Shown piece by piece: positions 54,701 to 64,000 of a stretch of 64,000 bases of DNA. How positions within the stretch are numbered: the stretch's first letter is position 1; each line of letters starts with the position of its first letter. The translations under genes and the position numbers were made by a program. Source of the DNA: Amylostereum areolatum (taxonomy: Eukaryota; Basidiomycota; Agaricomycetes; Russulales; Stereaceae); assembly GCA_012932865.1 (NCBI GenBank), contig SAXG01000001.1, forward strand, positions 186,001-250,000. The letters are read 5' to 3'. The notes under the pieces were generated by a model. That model had not been told where the DNA came from and ran no database searches. It was given only the letters and a program-made list of their open reading frames with translations.

Positions 54701-56411
54701 GTCGACTGACCTTTTGAAAGTATGCAACATGCTCGCAAACGCGCGCAGATGGCTTGGAACGACGGTATTTTGAATCGTTTCCATACCAGAGGTACAACGG
54801 TGTTAGTTTTGCATCACCGAAAGAAGCCATGTGTGTTGTATCCGACGCAAACATGAAGACAACGATGAGCCTCTGAAGGCAACATCCGGGTTCAGGTGGA
54901 GAGGACAACAGATGTCGCTGTGCGTCAAGGAATGCCGAAGATGTGTAGACCTCGCCGTATACGTTGATGGGCTCCTTAACATGAGGGGGATGCCATAACA
55001 GTTCATATGGCTCGTAGTGAAAGAGTTCGTCATGGTCTGAGCGCGCCAGCTTCTCGCGAATGACTGAAACCAGGGGTCTATACTGAAAACCGTCGACCGT
55101 GTAGTACCGAGGTATGTCATCCGGACTCCTTTCTGCACCTCGTCGAAAGTGAAAGGGTACTAAGATGTCGACCGACATTTGGATCCATCCCGCATCCATG
55201 TCTTCCCACTGCGACTCAGTGCCGAGGATAGAGTTGATTCTGTTCCAATTTGTATCTCGCAAATCGTCGGTGCTGAAGCTGGGATCCAGCAGAACGTCCA
55301 TAAGTTTGCCGAAGTGCTGCTGGGAGTTTTGAGGACCCCCGGTCCACTGCCACTTCCCTAGCATGAACGAGCTCTTGTTAGGATACGGATGATAGATTGA
55401 CGCCGCATCCAGATTACTTGCATCCAAGTGATCCGTTCCATCCTCTCCCGGAGAGTCGACCGTTGAATTTACGGTCTGTACCGTTTCTGGGTCGTGGATC
55501 GGCAGCGCGGACGAGTGATAACGGCGAAAGAGACCAAATCGGTTCTTTAATGTGGATATCATGGTGCGCGTCCGCGATTTTCGTTTCGGTTCCACGGGAG
55601 GCTCGGGCTCGTCTAGAGAGAGAGGCGGTGGAGAGAGAGGAGACGACGGAGAGAGAGGAGGTGGAGTGAGAGGAGATAGAGGGGGGAGTTGAGGTGGATC
55701 GGTGCAGGGAATTGAGAGGGCCGCTTCGGGAAGCACATCGACATACTTTCGCCGTCGAAGGGTCCACGGCCGTCGTTCTAGCAATGAAAGATGACCATTA
55801 TCCGCGAGCGCAGAGACGTCAAGGGAGCTTTGTGAGGCTGTAGTTTCAGGTATCTGTGGCAAAATAACCTATCGAGCGAGTGTGTGAGTGCAAGGGAATG
55901 GGCTGAGAGCACGGGTTGTTTACCTGTCCTGAGGTATTCACCTCTGATATCGACGGTCCGGGACTCGGCACACCCACTTCGCCCTGTGCAATGACCTATA
56001 CGATGGACGTCAGGGACTTCGTTCTAATGCACTGGAGTCCAGCGACGTACAGAAGTAGGTCCGGTAGCAGGAGTGATGGATGCGACAGAAGCTGCTGGAC
56101 TGTTATCAAAAATGTCGTCGTGGTGCGCCGGGGTACCATTCTGTGGATGCCGAATTTTCATATGCTCAGTGATTAATTTGAACAGAAGTAGAGATAATTA
56201 CCGCTGAAGTACGAGCGTCGCGTCCAGTAACCTCCAGCCTCCGCCGTTTTCTTTTGCTGGAGAGCGCCTGTAGCGAACACTTTGCACTTGAGAAGGCATC
56301 GGAAAGGCGTTTTGCAGCCAGCGTGCACGACTGTTGATGGATTGTGAGGCCTTGGGGCTGGTCGAACGAGCGACTGCATTCTGGAACACAGGTAAACCTG
56401 TGCTTCTCCAT
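51795..56411 (-). pseudogene. Plavaka-like (CACTA-related) transposase gene with one in-frame stop
   Basis: Twelve exons: 56202-56411, 56051-56140, 55924-55995, 54711-55868, 54424-54656, 54112-54361, 53895-54061, 53741-53843, 53281-53691, 52953-53222, 52187-52887, 51795-52125. All eleven introns (49-65 bp) have GT-AG ends and join in phase: 1332 codons. The start ATG at 56411 opens a C2H2 finger (FTCVPECSRSF, then GLTIHQQSC). A Pro-rich linker follows, then a catalytic-looking core with SDTTHMASFGDAKLTPLYL, FTYSADYPEK, CPCPSCL and PDIMHEWELGVGK, then the family's C-terminal part (YYVNRFADRD, FYWGMAVGH) and an acidic tail. TGA at 53052-53054 (codon 955) breaks it. Family assignment is by recalled motifs. 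It could also be a recently decayed host-adopted gene. Confidence 0.65.
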
Positions 56412-56689
56412 TGCTTGACAGAGTGAGCTTGGAGTGAGTGATATCCGCCGTGCTGAAACGGCGCCGTGGTGGTCGTAGGTGGGTCTTCAATCGGGAGAAT
56501 GCCGGCGTACTTCTGCCAGCACTAAGCCCACTTTCGCCGAAACTTGAACATGTACTTCATACTATCATTGTGCCCCCACTATCTCTTATTGGTCTCAATG
56601 GTACCCGATCGTATTCAGTACAAAAGGAACACGACTGATTTTGAATATCAATGTGGACACAGGTTACAGAATATTGTAAGGCATTCAAC
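56412..56689. other. 5' flank of the transposase gene
   Basis: No gene. No terminal inverted repeat pairing with the 51.7-kb side was seen. Confidence 0.4.
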
Positions 56690-57086
56690 GAGGCGCAGGT
56701 AGACCCGAGGCGGCGGCAGCTCCTATGAGTCTCCGTCAAGCTTGACAGCGGTTCCAAGGTGCCCTTGAATTCCGGCAGGAACGACGCGTCCCTATACGAA
56801 CGATGGGCCGTCGGTGAAACCTTATAGATCGGCGTATAGCTTGCCACGCAGGTCGCGGATTCAGTGAATTCATCGTTCAACCTGAGAGGCACTCCAGGGA
56901 CATTCCCAGCTCTGCTCACCGCCGCCCAGGAGACGACTAGCGTTTGGCCAAGTCCACCGCAACAGCGGTGCGACGTCCTCCTCAAACCCCTTTGCAAGGA
57001 GCTTCTGAAAGGCCAACTCGGGGACGCGGTTGTGCGAGAGCTTGAGGATGAATTGCTTGGATAGGCGTCCCGGATATGTAACGTGG
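56690..57086 (-). pseudogene. Decayed gene fragment, possibly RNA-dependent RNA polymerase
   Basis: The minus strand reads YPGRLSKQFILKLSHNRVPE, then AFQKLLAKGFEEDVAPLL in one frame, then WAAVSRAGNVPGV after a frame slip, then degenerate sequence. The pattern recalls part of fungal quelling-type RNA-dependent RNA polymerases, but this is from memory and weak. The fragment ends exactly at the A2 LTR (57087), which removed the upstream part. Confidence 0.35.
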
Positions 57087-57543
57087 TGTCATGAACGGTC
57101 TATAATTTTCTTTTTACTTTACATCGGTTACACGCTTTAGGACTTATCGACTTATCACCGGTCCAGCTCCACCTTGGCCCGGACCCGGCTCATCTATATC
57201 CCGCCCGGACCCACGTGACTCATCTCGGTCCGGGTCTGACTCCTTTCTCTTGACTCATGCTGTACGATACTGACTCATGCTGTGCTCTTTTACATACGAC
57301 TGCTTACTTATACTTGGTCTGCTTACTGATCGCCGTGTATTGGTTGCTTACCTAAGTCTCTCTCCTCTTGTGTATATAAGGCTCGCTCTCGCTGTACATA
57401 TTCCTTATCTCGAGCTAGTCAATTCTACCGACTTTGCTTGCTTTCCCTTGTCTGTCGCCGTGTCTGATCGACTCCCCTCTGTCGTCCTCTTCCTCTGTCA
57501 GCTTTGTCGTAACTTGGTGCTGTCGCACTAGTCGTTGCTGACA
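57087..57543 (+). repeat. A2 5' LTR
   Basis: 457 bases, TGTCATGAACGG to GTTGCTGACA. TATATAAGG at about 57373. Roughly 25 differences from the A1 LTRs. Its last 60 bases are closest to the LTR at 10186-10641. Confidence 0.93.
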
Positions 57544-58014
57544 TAAGCTCGAGATCTGTTTACTCTTGCACCACCCTACAACCGTCCCTACGTACTGTAG
57601 CGTAGTAGTAGTAGTACCCGTCTGGTACTGACCTTGTTCTTCCCCCGTGCCGCCCTAGACCGTTGCCCCCAGAGTACGCGACTCGTTACCCTGACATTGT
57701 GGTCGTGCGCACGTATACCGGTGCCGGCTTGACGTTTCCTCGAAACGTTACACCTACTCGAGACTCTCCAATACCAGGAGTTGAAAGCACAGAGGTGACA
57801 GTAGAAGGTGCACCTTTGGTGTAGGAAACGAGTAAAAGCGGCGAAAGGAAAGCGGTTTAGGAAGTCTTTGGGCTCGTGTCCCCTAGACGAAGAGACAGCC
57901 AACAGGTCGAGAAGACTGAGGCAGACCGTCTTGCGATCTCATAACAGAACCACCTTCCCTCGACAAAATCTTCCCTTGCCGCACAGAGTAACCATTTCGA
58001 CTGGGGGCTCGTGC

Positions 58015-58416
58015 ATGGAAGATTGGCGCTCGCAAGTACAAGAATTCATCCCCATCAGCCACGACGCTATCATCTCCCTCATCAACGAATCTAAAGACCC
58101 TTGGGCCTGGCACAATTGGAAGGTCGCCCTCGGTGTAGAAGAACTTGAAGACTCCATCATAGACATCCACTTCTATCGCCTCAAAATAAACGAACAAGGA
58201 AACGGAAACCTCTACGTCTACTCCTGCCCATACGTCACCTACCGCTACAAACTCGAGCAACCCCCAAAATCCTTCTACGCGCCCAACGAGAAAATACCAG
58301 TAGACACTCGACACACCCACCGCCTCCTTACACCAGGCAACACCCCCAGCCCCACACCAGAGCCAGAGGTCATCGACCTCACCCAGCCAGAGGTCATCGA
58401 CCTCACCCACTTATAA
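58015..58416 (+). CDS. A2 leader ORF (ORF0) with tandem EVIDLT
   Basis: 133 residues, differing from A1 at two or three positions (for example DSIIDIHF for DSVVDIHF). Both EVIDLT motifs and the TAA stop in the gag frame are conserved, which argues against the stop being a chance mutation of one copy. Confidence 0.55.
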   Translation: MEDWRSQVQEFIPISHDAIISLINESKDPWAWHNWKVALGVEELEDSIIDIHFYRLKINEQGNGNLYVYSCPYVTYRYKLEQPPKSFYAPNEKIPVDTRHTHRLLTPGNTPSPTPEPEVIDLTQPEVIDLTHL

Positions 58417-58722
58417 ACAATTCCCTCGTTCGGACTCAACGGCTCCGACTCCAGTTCTGACTCCGACACCGACGTTGAGGACGAAAACTGCTACATATAT
58501 CCCCTCCCTCTAGGCTTCACTGAACGAGGAAACGACTTCTTTGTCCAACTCGGAGACACCACTGTCGAAGTCGCCTTCGTAGCAACCCAAACAAGTGGCA
58601 TCAGTTGGTACTTCGCCAACGAAAGCCAAGACGACCTCACTGAAGCCGACTTCAACCTCATCGCCGCCTCCGCCCTACCGCCTGTCACCGACGAAGACTT
58701 CTCCGACCTCGACGAACCAATC

Positions 58723-59979
58723 ATGGCTGCCCAGTGGATCCGCACCGACCCCCAACCCCCTCTCCCCGCCGAACTTGCCAACTGCACCGAAATCGGTGGA
58801 ACATGGAACATTGTCATCGGCCAAACTGGCTCTCCCATCCAACACATGAATAACGGCACCGACAATGCCTGGCTCATGGAAGTAAATGGCCAATGGGTAG
58901 CCATCCCTGCCGTGCTTGTTGCTGCCCTCAACCTGCCACCCCCCACCGTCAACGTCACGGCCCCCCCCATCACCGTCAACCCCCCTGCGGTCACTGTTAG
59001 TGCCCCAGCCGCCGCCGCCGCCAGACCCCCCCGAAAGAAAGTCCACGCGAAAACTCCTGAAGGCTTCTCTGGGAAACGAGAGGACTTCAATGACTGGATG
59101 CGGTCGTGCGAGGAATACATGCGAGCTGCTGAGGATGACCTCGTGACGGACAAGGACAAAGTCCTCTTCATTCTCACCTACATGACGGGAGAGGCAGCAC
59201 GCACCTGGAAGGCCGAGTATGAGGATGCACACTTGGCCAATGGAGCCATGGTCGCCTGGGTGGACTTCCACAAAGCACTCAAAGGGGCCTTCACCGACGT
59301 CAATGAGCAGCACCGTGCCGCAGTCGAACTGGACGGGTTCAAACAGACGAAGGGTACCACTGCCCATGAATACTTCGCCAAGTTCGAGCAACTCGCAAGA
59401 AAGGCAGGATACTCCACGGCGCAGGACCCTATCCACCTCATGCAGCTGCTCAAACACAACGTCTACTATCGGACCATCGACTCCATCTACGACAGCGGTC
59501 ACGTTCCTCAGAAATATGAGGACCTCAAAGAGCGCATCATCCTGATCGACGGTCTGCGACAGGAGCGGGAGGACCTTAAGACCCAGCGCAGTGGACCCGT
59601 GCAGAACCAAAAACCCAAAGGACAAGGATCGTCCAATGGGCAACAAGGGGGGCAGGTCCCATGGCGCCGCGATGGAACCGGCACGGTGCACGGTGGCAAA
59701 GGTCAGCCGATGGACGTCAACCGTGTCGACATCAAGGGGCGATGCTTCCGCTGCGGACAGAATGGCCACCAGGTGCGGGACTGCAGGGTGGACGTGAAGA
59801 ACATCCGAGACATGTGGGGGAGGGACCGGTACACGGAACCACCAAAGCGGGAGGCTCGAGCACAGACGTTCGAGACGCCCACCGCCTGGGCTAGGAGCCT
59901 GTCGGCCGAAGATCGGAAAAGCGTGATGGACGCGCTTCAAGCTCAGCCGAAGGTGGAGGAGAAGAAGGAGGGTTTTTGA
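58723..59979 (+). CDS. gag: A2 Gag, intact
   Basis: 418 residues from MAAQWIRTD. Gag domain from about residue 100 to 290, then a Gln/Gly-rich linker and CCHC knuckle CFRCGQNGHQVRDC near 345-358. The codon that is TAG in A1 is CAG here (VPQKYEDLK). Ends TGA at 59977-59979, with the GGGTTTT slippery heptamer directly before it. This copy could supply Gag to defective relatives. Confidence 0.93.
   Translation: MAAQWIRTDPQPPLPAELANCTEIGGTWNIVIGQTGSPIQHMNNGTDNAWLMEVNGQWVAIPAVLVAALNLPPPTVNVTAPPITVNPPAVTVSAPAAAAARPPRKKVHAKTPEGFSGKREDFNDWMRSCEEYMRAAEDDLVTDKDKVLFILTYMTGEAARTWKAEYEDAHLANGAMVAWVDFHKALKGAFTDVNEQHRAAVELDGFKQTKGTTAHEYFAKFEQLARKAGYSTAQDPIHLMQLLKHNVYYRTIDSIYDSGHVPQKYEDLKERIILIDGLRQEREDLKTQRSGPVQNQKPKGQGSSNGQQGGQVPWRRDGTGTVHGGKGQPMDVNRVDIKGRCFRCGQNGHQVRDCRVDVKNIRDMWGRDRYTEPPKREARAQTFETPTAWARSLSAEDRKSVMDALQAQPKVEEKKEGF
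59970..59976 (+). other. -1 frameshift heptamer GGGTTTT at the A2 gag-pol junction
   Basis: Same sequence and position relative to the gag stop as in A1. Confidence 0.6.
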
Positions 59980-62900
59980 GGGGGCTGACGATGTACACGG
60001 CATCTGAAGCCCAAGTTTCTGTTTCTCGCTCGTCTGGTTTTGTGGCGCCTCGGTGGCCTGGTTCTCGTTTACATATGCGCATTGTTGATTCGGACTGTAC
60101 TACTACGGGGGATATCCCCATTATGACTTCTCTTACGGACTCTATCGGTACGGGCACGCGTCCCGTTGTTATTTTAGATACTCAGGCCTCGATTTGTGAG
60201 CCTTCGGCTTTGGATATGGCTTCGGTTTCGGCTTCAGTTTTGGATACGGCTTTGGATACGGACTCGGTTTTGGATATGGACCCTGTGAAGTCAGGGACAA
60301 CGCCGTGCGATGGAAGGGGCACGGCGCCCAAATCATGTTATATGGCACCTGGAACGGCTCAATGGACACTTCGTCGCTTAAGGGAAGACAAACCCGAAAG
60401 TGCGATTGCAATCCTTCGCATCTGGACACACCACCGACGCCGTGATGAGGCTACTTATGAAGCCATCAAGGAAATAACTGGCATGGGAGACGAGTTAGCA
60501 TGTCAAGCTCTACTAGAGCTCGCCACTCCTATGCAGTTCATACGCTCCTCCAGCGCCAAGGAACAAACGGTCATTCCCACACAACTGGTGGTAGATTCCA
60601 AGCGCATTGTCAAAGCTCTCGCACTCCTGGACAGTGGTTGCACTGGCTCATGTATCAACACGAAGTTTGTGCAGGAAAATCACATCCCCACGCGACGGAC
60701 TGCTCGCCCAATCCCAGTACGAAATGCAGACGGCACTCTCAACACAGGAGGTCCCATCACGGAATATGTCACACTTCGCCTAAATATTCAAGACCATGAA
60801 GAAAACATTGACCTGGCGGTCTCCAATCTAGGAGATACGGACCTTTTCATTGGACATGAGTGGCTAAAGAAGCACAACCCTCACATCGACTGGAAATCCG
60901 GGTCAATTGAATTTGACCGATGCCCTATCAGCTGCTCTCGTCCCCCTCCCCTCCTCAATATCGATGAGGATGAAGAGGAGGAGGAAGAGCCAGTCCACAT
61001 GGAAAAGGACGAGCAGCTGTTTGCTTTCGACTGGGATGGCTACAAAGCGACATACCACATCCGGACCCATGCATCGGACATTGCAATTGAAGAGCACGCT
61101 AAGAAAAAGGAACAGACCTTCTCTGAGCGAGTCCCAACGGCGTACCACGAATTCAAGGACATCTTTGACAAAGACGACTTCGACAAGCTCCCTGAGCGAC
61201 GCCCATGGGACCACGCCATTGAGCTCACTCCTAACTTCAAACCGGTTGATTGCAAAGTTTACCCCCTCACATTGGACGAGCAGAAGCAACTGGACGCCTT
61301 TCTGGAAGAGAACCTGAGATCTGGCCGGATCCAACCGTCCAAATCACCCATGGCCTCCCCATTCTTCTTCATCAAGAAAAAAGACGGCTCGCTACGTCCT
61401 GTGCAGGACTATCGAAAGCTCAATGAGATGACAATAAAGAACCGTTACCCGCTCCCGCTCATCCAAGAGTTGGTTGACAAACTTAAAGGAGCACGGCACT
61501 TTACCAAGCTCGATGTCCGATGGGGGTACAACAATGTTCGGATTAAAGAAGGGGACGAGTGGAAAGCTGCATTCCGCACGAACAAAGGTCTCTACGAGCC
61601 TACGGTCATGTTCTTTGGACTCACCAACTCCCCGTCTACGTTCCAAGCCATGATGAATGACCTGTTCAAAGACTTGATCCACCAAGGAGTCGTGGTCGTC
61701 TATTTGGACGACATCCTCATCTTCACACATACGCTAGAAGAACATCGTCGAATAGTCAAGGAGGTCCTTCGGATCCTGCGAGAAAACAAACTCTATCTGA
61801 AGCCAGAAAAGTGCGAGTTTGAGAAGGCAGAAATCGAATACCTGGGCATGATTGTCGGCGGAGGAAGGGTTCGCATGGATCCAGCAAAGGTCGCGGCAAT
61901 CACCAATTGGCCAGCCCCCAAAACGAAGAAACAACTTCAATCATTTTTGGGCTTTTGCAACTTCTACCGTCGCTTTATCAAGGACTTCAGTGGCATTGCT
62001 CACCCAATGACTAAACTCACTGGGAAGACGGAATGGGTCTGGGACACCCCACAGCAGGAGGCTTTTGAGGAACTCAAGCGACGTATAACATCGCAGCCAG
62101 TTCTAGCAATCCCTACAGACGATGGACAGTTCCGTGTCGAGGCGGACTCCTCTGACTATGCCACGGGCGCGGTACTTTCGCAACAACAGGACAATGGCAA
62201 ATGGCACCCGGTCGCCTTCCTCTCAAAGTCCCTCAGCGAAGCTGAGAGGAACTATGAGATTTATGACAAGGAATTACTGGCTATCATGACGGCGCTAGAG
62301 GAATGGAGACAATACCTCATGGGGGCACGACAGGAGTTTGAAATCTGGTCGGATCATCGCAATCTCACGTACTTCCGCAAGGCGCAGAAGCTAAATCGGA
62401 GACAAGCACGATGGTTAACGGAGCTACAAGAGTATCATTGTACGCTACTCCACAAGCCTGGCAAAACAATGGGTAAACCCGATGCTATTTCCCGACTAGC
62501 GGGCCTTGAGAAGGGGGAGAAAGACAATGAAAACATTGTCCTCCTGAAACCAGAACTCTTTCGCGCCCTCAACCATGCAGGAATTATAACCAATGGACCT
62601 GACAATGTCTTCATTGAGCGGATTCAGGAGGCTACCTTGCTCCGAGACCATGCAGTAGAACGCGCCTTAGCACTCAAAGTGAAGGGATGGCTGGAACACG
62701 CAGATGGAACAATCACCTGGCAACACAGACTCTATGTCCCAAGAGACAAAGGACTCCGTGCAGACATCATCCAAGCTCATCATGACGGCCCGCTTGTCGG
62801 TCATCCAGGACGATACAAGACCCATGAGCTCATCACGCGCAACTACTGGTGGCCTGCCATTAGAGACGATGTCCGGAAATATGTTGAAGGATGTGAGACC

Positions 62901-62985
62901 TGCCAACGTACCAAGATTAGACATGATCGTATTGCCGCTCCACTCCACCCACATGACCCGCCACAAGCGCCTTGGGAGCATGTAT
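59976..62985 (+). pseudogene. pol: A2 Pol, truncated in the integrase
   Basis: Protease LLDSGCTGS, reverse transcriptase YLDD, RNase H and the integrase HH-CC zinc part are present; 18 extra codons lie near the start compared with A1 (a Ser/Val/Leu-Asp repeat unit). The frame leaves family A sequence after APWEHV at 62985 and runs 15 codons into element D before a stop at 63032. The integrase catalytic core and chromodomain are lost. Confidence 0.92.
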
Positions 62986-63729
62986 GGGGACCGGCGGGCT
63001 GCGGAAGATGTTCTTTAGTATCTCTATCTTGATGTTGGCTTTGAGAATACGAAGGAACCAGGCGTCGTCGTTGGTGGGGATGACGTTAGCGCGTCGCGCA
63101 ATTTGTTCGAATTTGACGAAGAATTCATCGGCTGATTTGCTCCCCATTTTGAACTGATCCAGTTCATTGAGCGCGTCCTGCTGATCCGAGGTGCTGACGA
63201 AGGAGGCGTCGAGGGCAGTGATGAAGTTGGCCATCGTGACCGTGGTTCCGGCGGTGAGGACATTGGCGTCTTTGAAGTTGCGCGCCCATTCCTTGGCGGC
63301 GCCTTCCCTCATGTAACTGAGGATGAAGCGGACTTGATCGATTTCACTGATGAAGTCTTGGGGGGCCGCTTCGATGTAACTGGTGACTTCATGTTTGAAG
63401 TCCGCGTATTCAGAACGTTTTCCGCTATACTCCCGCGGTTTGGCGGCGTGGATTTTTCGTTTAGCGGTAGCGGCTGTAGGCGCTCCTGGGGCGGCGGGAG
63501 TGAATGCGGCGATGATTAGGCCACTGAAGGCGTGCCAGTTTCCGGCGTCGACATAGGCCCATTGTGTTCCATTTAACGGGTCGTCGGTGAATTCGAATTT
63601 GGCGACTTCGTACGCTATTCCATTAAGGAACGCGTAGCGGGTGTTTCCGATGACGGGGGCGAATGCGGCGATGTTGGCGGGGCAGTTGGTTTGATCGGCC
63701 GCGCGGCGGTTGAGGACAGTGGCGGCCAT
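62986..63729 (-). CDS. gag: Element D Gag, C-terminus missing
   Basis: About 248 residues from ATG at 63729 (MAATVLNRRAADQ). Gag capsid-like domain: KPREYSGKRSEYADFKHEV, FILSYMREGAAKEWARNF, DEFFVKFEQIARRANV. The zinc knuckle and pol are lost at 62985; the frame reads on for 23 codons into antisense A2. Upstream (63740-64000) a different frame encodes an acidic leader and a poly-Pro stretch, so an indel or an intron separates them. Confidence 0.85.
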
Positions 63730-64000
63730 GGCTCGTCTTCTGTTCCAGGCGGATGAGGGGGGGGGAGCGGGGTCGTAGGGGTCCGGTGTGGGTTTGGACT
63801 TGGAAGGTTCGAGGTGGTGGGTTATACGGTGGGGGTGGGGGTGGTGCGGGGGGAGGTTGGTTCCTCAGACGTTCTTGGCGTCGGTCGTAGTCTAGGGCGA
63901 TGAGTGCGAGGTCGGCTTCAGTGAAGGCTTGATTTCCTTCTTCGTCGGCACACCACTCTCCGTCAACAAAGTAGACTTGGTCTTCTTCTTCGTCTCCTTC
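62986..64000 (-). mobile_element. Fourth LTR retrotransposon (D), 5' part, cut at both window edge and A2
   Basis: Minus-strand gag and upstream leader coding only. It points towards A2, so both elements have lost their 3' parts at one junction. Distantly related to family A (similar MAA- start of gag, similar acidic leader with EADLALIALD). Confidence 0.8.

Larger units (their letters stand above)
57087..62985 (+). mobile_element. Family A chromovirus A2, 3' end lost
   Basis: 5' LTR 57087-57543, then leader ORF, gag and most of pol, nearly identical to A1. Similarity to A1 ends at 62985 in the integrase, where reverse-oriented element D begins. The 3' LTR is absent. The gag region differs from A1 at only a handful of sites, while the LTR differs by about 5%. 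Confidence 0.93.

Noticed and set aside
51795..56411. KDZ (Kyakuja/Dileera/Zisupton) transposase identity
   Set aside because: The N-terminal C2H2 finger and the SDTTH, ADYPEK and PDIMHEWELG motifs fit Plavaka-like CACTA-related transposases better; no CxC cluster or KDZ motif was seen.
1..64000. tRNA, rRNA or CRISPR features
   Set aside because: No cloverleaf, rRNA core or regularly spaced repeat-spacer pattern was recognised; the regular repeats here are microsatellites and minisatellites.

Overview
The window looks like part of a filamentous fungal chromosome, most likely an Agaricomycete (mushroom-forming basidiomycete). The evidence is a Zn2Cys6 transcription factor with 17 introns, chromodomain-bearing Ty3/Gypsy LTR retrotransposons, a Plavaka-like transposase gene with a zinc-finger start and 49-65 bp introns, and no bacterial gene organisation. 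The species cannot be named from the sequence. No rRNA, tRNA or CRISPR array was recognised.

Layout. 1-1303 is gene-free with small repeats. 1304-7659 (minus) is one host gene, a Zn2Cys6/fungal-trans regulator of about 1305 residues. 8842-9502 is a small Tc1/mariner-type MITE with TA target duplications. From 10186 to about 43766 the DNA is almost wholly nested LTR retrotransposons of three families, here called A, B and C. Element B1 (10810-35637, plus) was hit twice: C (11142-21370, minus, target duplication TAGGC) sits in its 5' LTR, and A1 (23317-30802, plus, target duplication CTGTC) sits in its gag. B2 (36673-43766, minus, flanked by GTCAC) is full length with open gag and pol and apparently identical LTRs. 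It split an older C-rich minisatellite element whose relative lies at 47103-48490. Between the two is a spliced gene of unknown function (45291-46931). 49-51 kb holds weak ORFs. 51795-56411 (minus) is a near-intact 12-exon Plavaka-like transposase gene with one in-frame stop. 56690-57086 is a decayed gene fragment cut off by element A2 (57087-62985), which is itself broken against the gag of a fourth element, D (62986-64000, minus).

How the parts work. Families A, B and C are chromoviruses: gag with a CCHC knuckle, then protease, reverse transcriptase, RNase H, integrase and chromodomain. In all three, pol is one base back from gag at a GGGTTTT or GGATTTT heptamer next to the gag stop. All three also appear to self-prime as Tf1/sushi elements do: 10-11 bases after the 5' LTR are complementary to an LTR stretch about 33-35 bases past the TATA box, where the transcript should start.

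The most unusual object is element C. Downstream of pol it carries about 3 kb of extra coding capacity: a spliced 610-residue coiled-coil/CCHC protein, a small hydrophobic ORF, a proline-rich ORF, and an ORF with one clear membrane span. Other points of note are two tandem SUMO-interaction-like motifs in the leader ORF of A, an AUG-less open frame from the predicted transcript start through the B leader, CpG-biased decay of B1 against B2, and expanded introns in the host regulator, one with a roughly 207-base AG-free stretch before its acceptor.
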